64,000 bases of DNA from Pseudomonas sp. B21-056 (GCF_026016325.1 NZ_CP087203.1:3534001-3598000); one strand, 5' to 3'; counted from the stretch's first letter, positions 27,250 to 36,432 are shown. Program-made: numbers and translations. Notes: a model not told the origin generated them from the letters alone.

Positions 27250-29028
27250 ATGCCAAGCAGGCCTATCCGTGTCGTGGGTCGTAGTCTGGTGGAGGGTGCC
27301 GCCCAGGGCGCCCTGCTCTTTGCCGACGTGGGCTTGAGCTTCTGGGGCGGTGTCGATCCGGCCAGCGGCGAAGTCATCGACCGCCATCACCCGCTCAGCG
27401 GCGAGCGCCTGGCCGGGCGCGTGCTGGCGATCCCCAGTGGGCGCGGCTCGTGCACCGGCAGCAGCGTCCTGATGGAGTTGATCAGCAACGGCCATGCACC
27501 TGCCGCCCTGGTGCTGGCCGAAGCAGATGAAATCCTGACCCTCGGCGTGCTGGTGGCCCAGTTGATTTTCCAGCGCTCGTTGCCGGTCGTGCAGATCGGT
27601 CGCGAGGCCTTCGACGGGCTGCGCGGCCAGGGTTTCGTGCGCATCGAAGGCAATTGCCTGACCTTGTCCGGCCGTCGCCCCAATGATCGCTGGGATGGGG
27701 CCGACGTGCCCTTGCAACCAGCCACACCATCCATGGTCAAGCTCACCGAACAGGATCGGACACTGCTCGACGGCAAGCACGGCAAGGCTGCCCAGGTGGC
27801 GATGCAAATCGTCTTGCGCATGGCCGAGATCCAGGGCGCCACGCAACTGCTGGACGTGACCCAGGCCCACATCGACGGTTGCATCTACACCGGCCCGGCC
27901 AGCCTGCGCTTTGCCGAGCAATTGGTGCAATGGGGCGCGAAGGTGCGCGTGCCCACCACCCTCAACTCCATTTCCGTGGACCAGCGCCGCTGGCGGGAGC
28001 TGGGCGTCGACCCGAGCCTGGGTGAACCGGCGAGTGCCCTGGGCGATGCCTACATGGCGATGGGTGCGCAGTTGAGTTTCACCTGCGCACCGTATCTGCT
28101 GGACACCGCGCCCAAAGCCGGCGAGCAGATCGTCTGGGCCGAGTCCAACGCGGTGGTCTACGCCAACAGTGTGCTCGGGGCTCGCACGCAAAAGTACCCG
28201 GACTTCCTCGATATCTGCATCGCACTGTGCGGCCGGGCGTCGTCGAGCGGTTGTCACCTGGACGGCCCGCGCAAGGCCAGGCTGATCGTCGACGTGCCGT
28301 TATTGGAAGATGTCGATGACAGTTTCTATCCGCTGCTGGGCTATCACATCGGCAGCCTGACGGGCCGGCGTGTTCCGTTGATACGCGGCCTGGAACACGC
28401 CGCACCCACCCTGGATGACCTGAAAGCCTTCGGCGCCGCATTCGCCACCACCAGCGCCGCGCCGTTGTTCCATATCGCCGGGATCACACCGGAAGCCCTC
28501 GACCCGGCCGCTGTGCTGGAGGCGGAGTGTCCGCGACCGCTGGAAACGGTGAATATCGCGGGCCTGCTTGCCAGTTGGCGCGAGCTCAACAGCGCCCGAA
28601 CCAACCGGGTAGACGTGGTCTCCCTGGGCAACCCGCATTTCTCCCTTAGCGAATTCGCCGCCCTGGCCGCTCTTTGCGCCGGTCGGAGCAAGCACCCGGA
28701 CGTGGTACTGGCCATCACCTGCGGCCGTGCGGTGCTGGAACAGGCCCGCCAGGCAGGTCACCTGGACGCCATCGAGGCCTTCGGCGCGACGCTGGTGACC
28801 GATACCTGCTGGTGCATGCTCGGCGAACCGGTCATCCCGCCCGCGGCCACCACCCTGATGACCAACTCCGGCAAGTACGCCCATTACGCACCCGGCCTGG
28901 TGGGGCGCGGGGTGCACTTTGCCAGCCTCGCGGCCTGTGTCGACGCCGCCTGCATCGCCACCGCCAGCGGCCAACCGCCGCTCTGGCTGCAACCTGCCAC
29001 CCGCCAGGGGAATCCCTTCCATGTTTGA
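27250..29028 (+). CDS. Aconitase X, probable cis-3-hydroxy-L-proline dehydratase
   Basis: 592-aa fused aconitase-X protein. An N-terminal swivel domain (DUF126; about 1-150, with IPSGRGSCTGSSVLMELI) joins the large catalytic domain (DUF521; about 165-592, with SFTCAPYLLDTAPKAGEQ and TNSGKYAHYAPGL). Fused type I AcnX proteins include cis-3-hydroxy-L-proline dehydratase, which gives pyrroline-2-carboxylate. Its place between the binding protein and the permeases of a hydroxyproline importer supports that function. The stop overlaps the first permease start by 8 bp. Confidence 0.85.
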   Translation: MPSRPIRVVGRSLVEGAAQGALLFADVGLSFWGGVDPASGEVIDRHHPLSGERLAGRVLAIPSGRGSCTGSSVLMELISNGHAPAALVLAEADEILTLGVLVAQLIFQRSLPVVQIGREAFDGLRGQGFVRIEGNCLTLSGRRPNDRWDGADVPLQPATPSMVKLTEQDRTLLDGKHGKAAQVAMQIVLRMAEIQGATQLLDVTQAHIDGCIYTGPASLRFAEQLVQWGAKVRVPTTLNSISVDQRRWRELGVDPSLGEPASALGDAYMAMGAQLSFTCAPYLLDTAPKAGEQIVWAESNAVVYANSVLGARTQKYPDFLDICIALCGRASSSGCHLDGPRKARLIVDVPLLEDVDDSFYPLLGYHIGSLTGRRVPLIRGLEHAAPTLDDLKAFGAAFATTSAAPLFHIAGITPEALDPAAVLEAECPRPLETVNIAGLLASWRELNSARTNRVDVVSLGNPHFSLSEFAALAALCAGRSKHPDVVLAITCGRAVLEQARQAGHLDAIEAFGATLVTDTCWCMLGEPVIPPAATTLMTNSGKYAHYAPGLVGRGVHFASLAACVDAACIATASGQPPLWLQPATRQGNPFHV

Positions 29029-29686
29029 CTACAGCTTCCAATGGCGCCCGGCCTTGCGCGCCTTGCCTGACATGCTTGCCGGGGCCTGGGTGACGTTCGA
29101 GACCGCCGCACTGTCGATGATCTTCGGCGTGCTGATCGCCCTGGTGCTGACGGTGATGCGCCAGGCGCGTCATCCCGTGCTGCGCGGCATCGGCAATGGC
29201 TGGGTATCCATCGCCCGCAACACGCCGTCGCTGTTCCAGATCTACATCCTCTACTTCGGCCTCGGTTCCCTCGGGCTGCACGTCAGTTCCTGGCTGGCCT
29301 TGCTGGCCGGGATCACCTTCAACAATGCCGGCTACCTGGCAGAGAACTTTCGCGGTGGCCTCAAGGCCGTGCCCGGCACGCAGATGCGCGCTGCCCGTTC
29401 CCTGGGCATGAGCGCGTTCCAGGCCTATCGGATGATCATCGTCCCGCAACTGCTACGCATCGTGTTCTACCCGCTGACCAACCAGATGGTCTGGGCAGTG
29501 CTGATGACATCCCTGGGCGTGGTGGTCGGCCTGAACAACGACCTCACCGGGGTGACCCAGGAATACAACGTCAAGACGTTCCGCACCTTCGAATACTTCG
29601 CCCTCGCGGCCGTGCTGTATTACCTGATCGCCAAGCTGATCGTCGGGCTCGCCCGGCTGTTGTCCTGGCGGCTTTTCCGTTATTGA
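29021..29686 (+). CDS. PAAT ABC transporter permease 1
   Basis: 221-aa inner-membrane permease of the His/Glu/Gln/Arg family. Five hydrophobic segments and the EAA loop near residues 110-130 (AENFRGGLKAVPGTQMRAARSLGMS) that contacts the ATPase. Start chosen at MFDYSF, with CAGGGG upstream; this overlaps the aconitase-X stop by 8 bp. It pairs with permease 2 to form the channel for the binding protein at 26421. Confidence 0.88.
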   Translation: MFDYSFQWRPALRALPDMLAGAWVTFETAALSMIFGVLIALVLTVMRQARHPVLRGIGNGWVSIARNTPSLFQIYILYFGLGSLGLHVSSWLALLAGITFNNAGYLAENFRGGLKAVPGTQMRAARSLGMSAFQAYRMIIVPQLLRIVFYPLTNQMVWAVLMTSLGVVVGLNNDLTGVTQEYNVKTFRTFEYFALAAVLYYLIAKLIVGLARLLSWRLFRY

Positions 29687-29695
29687 GGGCTGGTC

Positions 29696-30346
29696 ATGTT
29701 TGCCACAAGCCTTACCGTCAACGACCTGTTGTTCTTGCTCGACGGAGCCTGGGTCACGCTGCAACTGACCGTGTGGTCGATCCTGCTCGGCACCCTGGCC
29801 GGGTTGCTGTTCGGCCTGCTCCGGGCGCTGTTGCCCCGGGCCAGCCTGCCGCTGGCCTGGCTACTGGATGTGTTTCGCAGTGTGCCGCTGCTGATCCAGT
29901 TCGTGCTGTTCAATTCGCTCAAGAGCATCGTCGGCCTGAACCTCAGCGCCTTCGCCGTCGGTTGCATCGTGCTCGGGGTCTACGCCGCCGCGTACTTCAC
30001 CGAGATCGTCCGCGGCGGTGTGTTGGCGGTGCCCCTGAGCACTCGGCGGGCCAGCCGTTCCCTGGGCCTGAGCTACCTGCAGGACCTGCGTTTCATCGTC
30101 CTGCCGATTGCCACGCGCGTGGCATTTCCCGGCTGGCTGAACCTGGTGCTCGGCGTGATGAAGGACACCGCCCTGGTGATGTGGATCGGCATCGTCGAGC
30201 TGCTGCGCGCCTCGCAAACCATCGTTACGCGTATTCAGGAACCCCTGCTGGTGCTGTGCATCGCAGGCCTCATTTACTACGTCATGAGCCTGGTGGTTGC
30301 CCGCCTCGGCGCACGTCTGGAAAGAAGGTGGCAGGAAAATGATTGA
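29696..30346 (+). CDS. PAAT ABC transporter permease 2
   Basis: 216-aa inner-membrane permease of the same family as its upstream neighbour. It has an EAA-type loop (TEIVRGGVLAVPLSTRRASRSLGLS) and five membrane helices. The start follows 9 bp after permease 1, and its stop overlaps the ATPase start by 8 bp, so all transporter genes are translationally coupled. Confidence 0.88.
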   Translation: MFATSLTVNDLLFLLDGAWVTLQLTVWSILLGTLAGLLFGLLRALLPRASLPLAWLLDVFRSVPLLIQFVLFNSLKSIVGLNLSAFAVGCIVLGVYAAAYFTEIVRGGVLAVPLSTRRASRSLGLSYLQDLRFIVLPIATRVAFPGWLNLVLGVMKDTALVMWIGIVELLRASQTIVTRIQEPLLVLCIAGLIYYVMSLVVARLGARLERRWQEND

Positions 30347-31061
30347 GATCGAGAACGTGCACAAATCCTTCGGCGACCTGGAAGTGGTCAAGGGTGTGAG
30401 CCTGACCGTGGACAAGGGCGAAGTGGTGTCGATCATCGGTGGCTCGGGTTCCGGCAAGTCGACCCTGCTGATGTGCATCAACGGCCTGGAGCCGATCCAG
30501 CAAGGCAGCATCCGCGTCGACGGTGTCGAGGTCCATGACCGCGCCACCGATCTCAATCACCTGCGGCAGAAGATCGGCATTGTCTTCCAGCAATGGAACG
30601 CCTTCCCGCACCTGACCGTGCTGGAAAACGTGATGCTGGCGCCGCGCAAGGTGCTGGGTAAAAGCAAGCAGGATGCCGAGGCCCTGGCGGTGAAACAGCT
30701 AGAGCACGTGGGCCTGGGGGACAAGCTCAAGGCCTTTCCGAACAAGCTGTCCGGCGGCCAGCAACAGCGCATGGCCATCGCCCGGGCCCTGGCGATGTCG
30801 CCGGACTACATGCTGTTCGACGAAGCCACCTCGGCCCTGGACCCGCAACTGGTGGGCGAGGTACTGGACACCATGCGCATGCTCGCCGAGGACGGCATGA
30901 CCATGGTGCTGGTGACCCACGAGATCCGCTTCGCCCGGGACGTGTCCGACCGCGTGGCGTTCTTTTGCAATGGCCGGGTCCATGAGATCGGGCCGCCGGA
31001 CCAGGTGATCGGCAACCCGATGCAGCGGGAGACGGCGGCGTTTCTCAAGTCGGTGAAATAG
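30339..31061 (+). CDS. PAAT ABC transporter ATP-binding protein
   Basis: 240-aa ABC ATPase. Walker A GGSGSGKST (about 34-42), Q-loop VFQQWNAFPH, signature LSGGQQQR (about 136-143), Walker B YMLFDEATSALDP and the switch His in LVTHE are all intact. AGGAAA precedes the ATG. It energises uptake by the two permeases and ends the transporter operon. Confidence 0.92.
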   Translation: MIEIENVHKSFGDLEVVKGVSLTVDKGEVVSIIGGSGSGKSTLLMCINGLEPIQQGSIRVDGVEVHDRATDLNHLRQKIGIVFQQWNAFPHLTVLENVMLAPRKVLGKSKQDAEALAVKQLEHVGLGDKLKAFPNKLSGGQQQRMAIARALAMSPDYMLFDEATSALDPQLVGEVLDTMRMLAEDGMTMVLVTHEIRFARDVSDRVAFFCNGRVHEIGPPDQVIGNPMQRETAAFLKSVK

Positions 31062-31071
31062 CCAATGGCCC

Positions 31072-31146
31072 TATCGCGAGCAGGCTCGCTCCCACAGGGT
31101 TCGGTGTTGAACACAAATCCCATGTGGGAGCGAGCCTGCTCGCGAT
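31072..31146. repeat. REP doublet, reversed order
   Basis: Two REP arms in the opposite order to the other doublets: the GCTCGCTCCCAC arm comes first and the GTGGGAGCGAGC arm second (tail to tail). Confidence 0.85.
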
Positions 31147-31179
31147 GAGGCCCGAACAGACAACACAAGGAACAGCCCA

Positions 31180-32208
31180 ATGCGCTCATCGAAAATAATC
31201 CACATCGTCAGCTGCCACGCCGAAGGCGAAGTCGGCGATGTGATCGTCGGCGGCGTCGCCCCTCCCCCCGGCGCCACGGTGTGGGAACAGTCGCGCTGGA
31301 TCGCCCAGGACGAGACCCTGCGCAACTTCGTCCTTAACGAACCCCGTGGCGGCGTGTTCCGCCACGTCAACCTGCTGGTGCCGGCCAAGGACCCACGGGC
31401 GCACATGGCCTGGATCATCATGGAGCCGGCCGACACCCCGCCGATGTCCGGCTCCAACTCGCTGTGCGTGGCAACCGTGCTGCTGGACAGCGGCATCCTG
31501 CCCATGAGCGAACCCCAGACCCGCCTGGTGCTGGAAGCCCCTGGCGGGTTGATCGAGGCCGTCGCCGATTGCCGCGACGGCAAGGTGCAACGGGTGGAGA
31601 TCAAGAACGTGCCGTCCTTCGCCGACCGTCTCGACGCCTGGATCGAGGTCGAGGGCCTGGGCTCGCTGCAGGTGGACACGGCCTATGGTGGCGACAGTTT
31701 TGTCATCGCCGACGCCCAGCGCCTGGGCTTTGCCATCCGCCCGGACGAGGCCGCCGACCTGGTGGCCGTGGGCTTGAAAATCACCCGGGCCGCCAATGAG
31801 CAACTGGGTTTCGAGCATCCGCTGAATCCAGACTGGTCGCATATCTCGTTCTGCCAGATCGCTGCGCCCATCGTCATTGAGGAAGGCATCGCCACCGGCG
31901 CCAACGCTGTGGTGATCCAGCCCGGCAAGATCGACCGCTCCCCCACCGGCACCGGTTGCTCGGCGCGCATGGCGGTGCTGCAGGCCAAGGGGTTGATGCA
32001 GGTGGGCGAGCGGTTCATCGGACGCTCGATCATCGGCTCCGAATTCCATTGCCGCATCGACTCGCTGACCGACGTGGCCGGGCGCCCGGCAATCTATCCG
32101 TGCATTGCCGGGCGGGCGTGGATCACCGGGACCCATCAACTGCTGCTGGATCCGGCCGATCCGTGGCCGCAGGGCTATCGGCTTTCGGATACGTGGCCCG
32201 GCGCATGA
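31180..32208 (+). CDS. Proline-racemase-superfamily protein with Ser/Thr in place of both catalytic Cys
   Basis: 342 aa. The fold motifs of the superfamily are clear, but the first catalytic position is Ser90 (PMSGSNS, normally MCGHG) and the second is Thr256 ([10 protein letters not shown], normally DRSPCGTG). Known variants are Cys/Cys racemases and epimerases, Ser/Cys epimerases, and Cys/Thr trans-3-hydroxy-L-proline dehydratases. A Ser/Thr pair cannot do the normal two-base thiol chemistry. It lies between the transporter ATPase and the DHDPS-family gene, so a hydroxyproline-related dehydratase or binding role is likely. AAGGAA precedes the ATG. Confidence 0.82.
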   Translation: MRSSKIIHIVSCHAEGEVGDVIVGGVAPPPGATVWEQSRWIAQDETLRNFVLNEPRGGVFRHVNLLVPAKDPRAHMAWIIMEPADTPPMSGSNSLCVATVLLDSGILPMSEPQTRLVLEAPGGLIEAVADCRDGKVQRVEIKNVPSFADRLDAWIEVEGLGSLQVDTAYGGDSFVIADAQRLGFAIRPDEAADLVAVGLKITRAANEQLGFEHPLNPDWSHISFCQIAAPIVIEEGIATGANAVVIQPGKIDRSPTGTGCSARMAVLQAKGLMQVGERFIGRSIIGSEFHCRIDSLTDVAGRPAIYPCIAGRAWITGTHQLLLDPADPWPQGYRLSDTWPGA

Positions 32209-32231
32209 CTCCCAAATTCACATCGACCCCT

Positions 32232-32390
32232 TGTGGTGAGGGGATTTATCCCCGCTGGGCTCTGTAGGAGCTGGCGAAGCCTGCGATCTTTTGATCTTTC
32301 ACTTGGGACTCAAGTGTCAAGGGAAAGATCGCAGCCTCGCTTCGCTCGACAGCTCCTACACAGCCAGCGGGGATAAATCCCCTCGCCACA
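32232..32390. repeat. Family 2 inverted repeat interrupted by a family 3 repeat
   Basis: The outer arms (TGTGGTGAGGGGATTTATCCCCGCTGGG and its complement) are a family 2 element. The centre is replaced by a complete family 3 element at 32263-32360 (TGTAGGAGCTGGCGAAGC ... GACAGCTCCTACA). A second family 3 copy is at 35766. Confidence 0.85.
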
Positions 32391-32415
32391 AACCATCAAC
32401 CACCGGAGATAACCC

Positions 32416-33333
32416 ATGAGCAAACGCATCAACTGGAGCGGCGTATTCCCCGCTGTCACCACCCAATTCAACGCTGACTTTTCCATCAACCTGGATAAAA
32501 CCCATGAGGTCATTTCCAACGTCATTCGTGATGGCGTCTCGGGCCTGGTGGTCTGTGGTTCGGTGGGGGAAAACACCTCCCTCAGTGCCGAAGAGAAAAT
32601 CGCCGTGACCGAGGTCGCGGTGGACGCCTCCCGGGGCCGGGTGCCGGTGATCTGCGGCGTGGCCGAATTCACCAGCGTGCAGGCGGCCAAGGTCGCCAAT
32701 GCCGTGCGCAAGGTCGGCGTCGATGGCGTGATGCTGATGCCGGCGCTGGTCTACGGCTCCAAGCCGTTCGAAACCGCCGAGCATTTCCGCTATGTAGCCC
32801 GGCATGCCGACGTGCCGCTGATGGTCTACAACAACCCGCCGATCTACAAGAACGACGTAACCCCGGACATCCTGATCTCCCTGGCCGATTGCGACAACGT
32901 GGTGTGCTTCAAGGACTCCTCCGGCGACACCCGGCGCTTCATCGACGTGCGCAATGAAGTGGGCGATCGCTTTGTACTGTTCGCAGGCCTCGACGACGTG
33001 GTGCTGGAAAGCCTCGCCGTGGGTGCCGAGGGCTGGGTTTCGGGGATGTCCAACGTGTTCCCGAAAGAAGGCGAAACCATCTTCCGCCTGGCCCGCGACG
33101 GGCGTTTCGCCGAAGCGATGCCGATCTACGAATGGCTGATGCCGATCCTGCACCTCGACGCCCGCGCCGACCTGGTGCAATGCATCAAACTGTGCGAAGC
33201 CATCGCCGGCCGCGGCAGCGCCCTCACCCGTCCACCACGCCTGGCCCTGCCGGAAGAAGACCGGGTGTATGTGGAGCAGATCATGGCCAAGGCCCTGGCG
33301 AATCGGCCGGTGCTGCCGGATGTGGGGCTCTGA
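32416..33333 (+). CDS. lhpC: DHDPS-family deaminase (pyrroline-4-hydroxy-2-carboxylate)
   Basis: 305-aa class I aldolase barrel of the dihydrodipicolinate synthase family. GSVGENTSLS near 50, MVYNNPP near 137 and the Schiff-base lysine in CFKDSSGD (about 164) are all present. In hydroxyproline clusters this family deaminates pyrroline-4-hydroxy-2-carboxylate to alpha-ketoglutarate semialdehyde, which fits the upstream dehydrogenase. The dehydrogenase for the next step is absent from this window. The symbol follows Pseudomonas aeruginosa naming and rests on family and context. Confidence 0.8.
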   Translation: MSKRINWSGVFPAVTTQFNADFSINLDKTHEVISNVIRDGVSGLVVCGSVGENTSLSAEEKIAVTEVAVDASRGRVPVICGVAEFTSVQAAKVANAVRKVGVDGVMLMPALVYGSKPFETAEHFRYVARHADVPLMVYNNPPIYKNDVTPDILISLADCDNVVCFKDSSGDTRRFIDVRNEVGDRFVLFAGLDDVVLESLAVGAEGWVSGMSNVFPKEGETIFRLARDGRFAEAMPIYEWLMPILHLDARADLVQCIKLCEAIAGRGSALTRPPRLALPEEDRVYVEQIMAKALANRPVLPDVGL

Positions 33334-33358
33334 CTACCCATATAAATGAAGCCCCCCT

Positions 33359-33445
33359 GTGGGAGCGAGCCTGCTCGCGATGGCGGTCTGCCTGGAACGG
33401 CTATGCTGGATATGCCACCGTCATCGCGAGCAGGCTCGCTCCCAC
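33359..33445. repeat. REP doublet
   Basis: Two head-to-head REP arms that close the hydroxyproline cluster. Confidence 0.9.
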
Positions 33446-33506
33446 ACTGACCGAGGTGTTATGGAGGACTATCAGCCTGCACATGAACCCCTGTGGGAGG
33501 TTTTCC

Positions 33507-34064
33507 ATGAACTATTTCCTGGCCCAGGCCCTGAACAATCAATGGGCCAACCACCGCCTGCTCGGCACCTGCGCGCAGTTGAGCGAGGACGAGTACCTGA
33601 CGCGGCGCACGGGTTTCTTTCCGTCCATACAAGCCACGCTGTGCCATATCCTGGAAGTGGATCGCTATTACCTTACGGCTCTTGAAGATGATCGTGCCGG
33701 TCAGCACCAGGATTTCTCCGAAACCCTGGCCTTTGCCGATCTGGTGCAAAACCAGACCCGCACTGACCAGCGACTGGTAACATTCTGCGAATCCCTACGG
33801 GAGAAAGACCTCGCCCGATCTGTCGAGCTGGTACGCGCCGACGGCATGGTGGTGCTCGAGCGGATCGACCGGTTGCTGCTTCACTTGCTCGAGCACCAGA
33901 TCCATCACCGGGGACAGGTCCACACCATGCTCAGCGACACCGACATCGAGCCCCCACAACTCGATGAGTTCTTCCTCGACTGCGACCGCCGGTTTCGGCA
34001 AGCGGAAGAACAGCAGCTGCAGCTCGACGAAGGCCGTGTCTGGCGGGACTATCTGCCCGACTGA
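33507..34064 (+). CDS. DinB-family protein
   Basis: 185-aa four-helix-bundle protein of the DinB/YfiT family. The three metal-ligand histidines are visible: one in ATLCHILEVDRYYL (about 47) and two in HQIHHRGQ (about 130). Family members are metal-dependent, with thiol-transferase or unknown roles. GGGAGG lies 6 bases before the ATG. An upstream in-frame ATG at 33484 lacks a site. It is convergent with the next gene. Confidence 0.85.
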   Translation: MNYFLAQALNNQWANHRLLGTCAQLSEDEYLTRRTGFFPSIQATLCHILEVDRYYLTALEDDRAGQHQDFSETLAFADLVQNQTRTDQRLVTFCESLREKDLARSVELVRADGMVVLERIDRLLLHLLEHQIHHRGQVHTMLSDTDIEPPQLDEFFLDCDRRFRQAEEQQLQLDEGRVWRDYLPD

Positions 34065-34079
34065 ACCGGCATGCGTCGG

Positions 34080-34424
34080 CTATCGGCGCGCCAGCTCGTG
34101 ACGCACGCACTGTTCGTAGTAGGTCTGTTTGACTGCGGCGGGCTTGAGGCGAGAGGCGCTGTCGTAGGTCTGTTCCGTGATGCCCAGGGCGGTCATGCGC
34201 ATCCATGGCCGGGGAAACTTGCGCACTTGTAACTTTTTCCGGGCACCGTACAGGGAGACGCCGGAAAGCTTGGAGGCCTGCGCGCCTGCCGCGATGTCTG
34301 ACCCCCAACGACATACCGACTGCTGGTTTTGCGTCAGCGCCCGGGCCTGGGCTTCGAGCGATACACAGGCCAGGAGCGATGTCGCTACGACCCACATGGC
34401 CAAGCCCCACATAGAAAATCGCAT
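34080..34424 (-). CDS. Small secreted protein, unknown
   Basis: 114-aa protein with an N-terminal signal (MRFSMWGLAMWVVATSLLAC, probably cleaved after QARA). The mature part has two Cys (SVCRWGSD, YYEQCVRHEL) and a central basic stretch. No family is recognised. The frame is open upstream, but the ATG at 34424 gives the signal peptide. Downstream of it is the convergent DinB gene. Confidence 0.65.
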   Translation of the reverse strand: MRFSMWGLAMWVVATSLLACVSLEAQARALTQNQQSVCRWGSDIAAGAQASKLSGVSLYGARKKLQVRKFPRPWMRMTALGITEQTYDSASRLKPAAVKQTYYEQCVRHELARR

Positions 34425-34516
34425 AGGTTTGTCGTCCAACGTTCTGAAATGAAAGAAGTTTGACAACCTTAAAACGGACTGGGGGCCAGCACTGGACTGG
34501 CCCTTCGCCACAGCGA

Positions 34517-35728
34517 TTACTGGCTCGCCTTGGCCTCCTGCAGCAGTTGCTGAATCACTTGTTCCTGCTCGGCGTACCGACCTTCACCAAAATGGCTGTA
34601 GCGCACTTGCCCCTTGGCATCGATGAAGTAATGCGCCGGCCAGTACTGGTTGTTGAAAGCGCGCCAGATCGCATACTGGTTGTCGATCGCCACCGGGTAG
34701 TTGATGTCCAGCTTGCGAACCTGCTGGCGCACGTTGTCGATGATCTTCTCGTAGCCGTATTCCGGGGTGTGAACGCCGATCACCAGCAGCCCGTCCTTCT
34801 CATACTTCTTGGCCCAGTCGTTCACATGGGGCAGCGTGTGCTGGCAGTTGATGCAGTCGTAGGTCCAGAAATCCACCAGCACCACTTTGCCCTTCAGGGA
34901 TTCGCTGTTCAGCGGCGGTGAGTTCAGCCATTGCACCGCGCCGTCCAGCGAAGGCATGGCGCCCTGGGACTCGAGGTCTTGCAAGGGTTTGGCGCTGGCC
35001 TTGTCGACCAGAAAATCGATGGCCTTGGGCACTTTCTCCAGCAGGCCCTGTTCCAAGGACCCGGCCTGCGCGGAGGACACGCTTGCCAGCAGACGATCGT
35101 CGACACCGCTGCCAATCGCCACGGCGGCCAGCAACACCAAGGCCCCGGTGCCCCGGCGCAGCCAGGTGGTGATCGGCAGCGACAGTTTGAGGCGGCTGGT
35201 CAGCCCGCGCCCGGCCAGGATCAGCGTCCCCAGCGACAAGGCACTGCCCAGGCCGTAGGCAAGCAGCAACAGGCTGGTTTCGGCACTGGCACCCTGCAAC
35301 ATGGCGCCGGTCAGGATCACGCCGAGGATGGGCCCTGCACACGGCGCCCAGAGCAAGCCGGTGGCGACCCCGATCAATACCGACGCCAGCGGCCCGGCCA
35401 CCTTCCCGGCACCGGCGTCGACCCGGTTACCCAGGCTCACCAGCGGCCGTGCCAGCCAGGTACCGACCTGACTGAACATCAACGACAGCGCGAACAGCAC
35501 CATCACCACCAGCGCGACTTGCCGCCCGACATTGCTGGCCCGCAGCACCCAATCGCTACTCACCACCGCCAGGCTCGCCACCAGGGCGAACGTCAGGACC
35601 ATACCCAGCAGCGTCAGCAATACCGAGCCGGATGAACGATTGGCCCGGGCGAACAGGAACGGCACCACGGGGAGGATACAGGGACTGAGGATCGTCAGGA
35701 TCCCGCCCAGGAAAGCGATCAGAAGCAT
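34517..35728 (-). CDS. DipZ-like protein: CcdA membrane domain plus thioredoxin/TlpA domain
   Basis: 403 aa. The N-terminal half (about 1-210) has six or so helices with the CcdA/DsbD cysteines (SPCILP near 15, WAPCAGP near 128). A C-terminal periplasmic thioredoxin domain (about 260-403) has the active site YDCINCQHT and the cis-Pro region NQYWPAHYF. It moves reducing power from the cytoplasm to the periplasm and probably repairs or reduces secreted thiols. Single-protein DipZ forms combine what CcdA and TlpA do separately. It stands alone. Confidence 0.87.
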   Translation of the reverse strand: MLLIAFLGGILTILSPCILPVVPFLFARANRSSGSVLLTLLGMVLTFALVASLAVVSSDWVLRASNVGRQVALVVMVLFALSLMFSQVGTWLARPLVSLGNRVDAGAGKVAGPLASVLIGVATGLLWAPCAGPILGVILTGAMLQGASAETSLLLLAYGLGSALSLGTLILAGRGLTSRLKLSLPITTWLRRGTGALVLLAAVAIGSGVDDRLLASVSSAQAGSLEQGLLEKVPKAIDFLVDKASAKPLQDLESQGAMPSLDGAVQWLNSPPLNSESLKGKVVLVDFWTYDCINCQHTLPHVNDWAKKYEKDGLLVIGVHTPEYGYEKIIDNVRQQVRKLDINYPVAIDNQYAIWRAFNNQYWPAHYFIDAKGQVRYSHFGEGRYAEQEQVIQQLLQEAKASQ

Positions 35729-35765
35729 GGCATCACCTAAATATCGCAGCGCCGTACTGGATTGC

Positions 35766-35870
35766 GTAGGAGCTGTCGAGCGAAGCGAGGCTGCGATCTT
35801 TTGATCTTTCGCTTGAGATTCAAGTGTCAGGGGAAAGATCGCAGCCTCGCTTTGCTCGACAGCTCCTACA
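35766..35870. repeat. Family 3 inverted repeat
   Basis: About 105-bp palindrome: GTAGGAGCTGTCGAGC at the left, GACAGCTCCTAC at the right, and GCTGCGATCTTTTGATC / GGAAAGATCGCAGCC inside. It is close in sequence to the copy nested at 32263. Confidence 0.85.
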
Positions 35871-35938
35871 GAGTCCGGATTACGCAGAATAAAGTGTTTA
35901 ATTACAGTAGGTTATTTAACATTTCTAATTATTTACAT

Positions 35939-36202
35939 TCAGTCTCCGTCATGGCAATTGTCAGACAGCTTGCGGTAGTCCAACGCCTGCTTGTGGCCCG
36001 CTGAATCCAGGTAGGTCATGCGAGCGTCCACCACTCCGCAGGTCGGGTCGGCGTCTTCAGTCAGCGACAGCACCTGCTTGACATCCAGGTGAGTGCCGTA
36101 GGCATAAGGCTGTGCCTGGACGTTGCTTTCGGCCCGGGCCGACAGGGTGCAGATGTTCAGCGCGGCGAAAAGGCAAGCGGCGTAGATGGCTTTGGTGTTC
36201 AT
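35939..36202 (-). CDS. DUF2790 family secreted protein
   Basis: 87 aa with a signal peptide (1 to about 24, ending LSARA). The mature part has the family pattern YAYGTHLDVKQVLSLTED, then CGVVDARMTYLDSAGH and a late Cys. These small periplasmic proteins are common in Pseudomonas, often beside two-component systems, and their role is unknown. GAGGA precedes the ATG. It is divergent from the response regulator at 36433, which may control it. Confidence 0.85.
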   Translation of the reverse strand: MNTKAIYAACLFAALNICTLSARAESNVQAQPYAYGTHLDVKQVLSLTEDADPTCGVVDARMTYLDSAGHKQALDYRKLSDNCHDGD

Positions 36203-36432
36203 GGCGGTGTCCTCGGTTCGTTCAATGGGTGTGTTTTCTGCCGAGGCCTGTTGTTGCCTCGTTGGAAGCCATTGAATGCCCTTGAGGTATCGCGTCTGTA
36301 TCGAGCCAGGGGGCTTTTTGCATCGCTGTGTATCCGTCGCGCGCCAGATACACTGCAATACAAACCACCGTGAGCCGGGCCCGCCGGCGCCTGTATTCTG
36401 CTCACAACGAAACGCCAAGAGGGCTGGACACC

